In this document: positions 16,063 through 16,117 of the stretch, in pieces
Numbering within the stretch: the first letter of the stretch is position 1
Layout: every line of letters starts with the position of its first letter
Assembly: GCA_900550835.1 (NCBI GenBank)
Contig: URTP01000030.1
Coordinates: 1-16,117, forward strand
DNA from: an uncultured Collinsella sp.
GTDB taxonomy: Bacteria; Actinomycetota; Coriobacteriia; Coriobacteriales; Coriobacteriaceae
Direction of reading: 5' to 3'
Length of the DNA stretch: 16,117 nt
Made by a program: the position numbers and the translations under genes
The notes under the pieces: model-generated
The model's database searches: none
What the model was told of the DNA's origin: nothing
The model's input: only the letters and a program-made list of their open reading frames with translations

Positions 16063-16117
16063 TGGTGGACCTGACAAGATTCGAACTTGTGACCTCCCGG
16101 TTATCAGCCGGACGCTC
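16063..16117 (-). tRNA. tRNA-Ile(GAT), second copy (cut by the right edge)
   Basis: The 3' part, including encoded CCA, T arm, variable region and anticodon arm (GAT), is identical to the same region of the tRNA-Ile at 15839-15915. The 5' part lies beyond the window. Confidence 0.93.

Overview
The window looks like chromosomal DNA from a high-GC actinobacterium of the class Coriobacteriia, most likely Collinsella or a close relative. This is inferred from the conserved rpsF-ssb-rpsR-rplI-dnaB order followed by purA and purD, strong AGGAGG-type ribosome binding sites, a TTG-started purD, and a PD-(D/E)XK protein of a type I associate with Coriobacteriia. No rRNA or single-species marker is present, so the genus is an inference.

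Layout. Bases 1-8036 hold a run of minus-strand housekeeping genes. In transcription order, right to left, these are rpsF, ssb, rpsR and rplI (strong promoter at 8108-8136, textbook terminator at 6276-6313), then dnaB, purA (own promoter overlapping the dnaB stop), purD, a NUDIX hydrolase of the ADP-ribose pyrophosphatase type, and an ABC exporter half-transporter that runs off the left edge. Bases 8037-8486 are non-coding apart from the rpsF leader and promoter. Two plus-strand tRNA-Ser genes (GGA, CGA) follow at 8531-8760, each with a terminator-like hairpin.

Bases 8824-10125 look like an inserted accessory segment. It starts with an inverted 20-bp copy of the tRNA-Ser 3' end. Then comes one minus-strand PD-(D/E)XK (DUF559-like) nuclease gene bracketed by two 81-bp inverted repeats about 93% identical, each itself a large palindrome. 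This is the most unusual structure in the window.

Bases 10257-12198 carry two plus-strand envelope genes: a TRIC/UPF0126 seven-helix channel and a secreted beta-solenoid (bactofilin-like) protein with a C-terminal membrane domain. A bidirectional terminator separates them from a minus-strand cluster: a bifunctional-nuclease (DUF151) protein, a two-helix membrane protein, an unrecognised acidic protein, and typA/bipA. The right edge holds minus-strand tRNA-Ile(GAT), tRNA-Ala(TGC) and a second, identical tRNA-Ile(GAT) cut by the window end.

Functionally the window combines ribosome and replication genes, purine biosynthesis, nucleotide housekeeping, a translation GTPase and tRNAs. The accessory interest lies in the repeat-bracketed nuclease, a possible SD-sequestering pseudoknot ahead of rpsF, and symmetric repeats around the ABC transporter leader.
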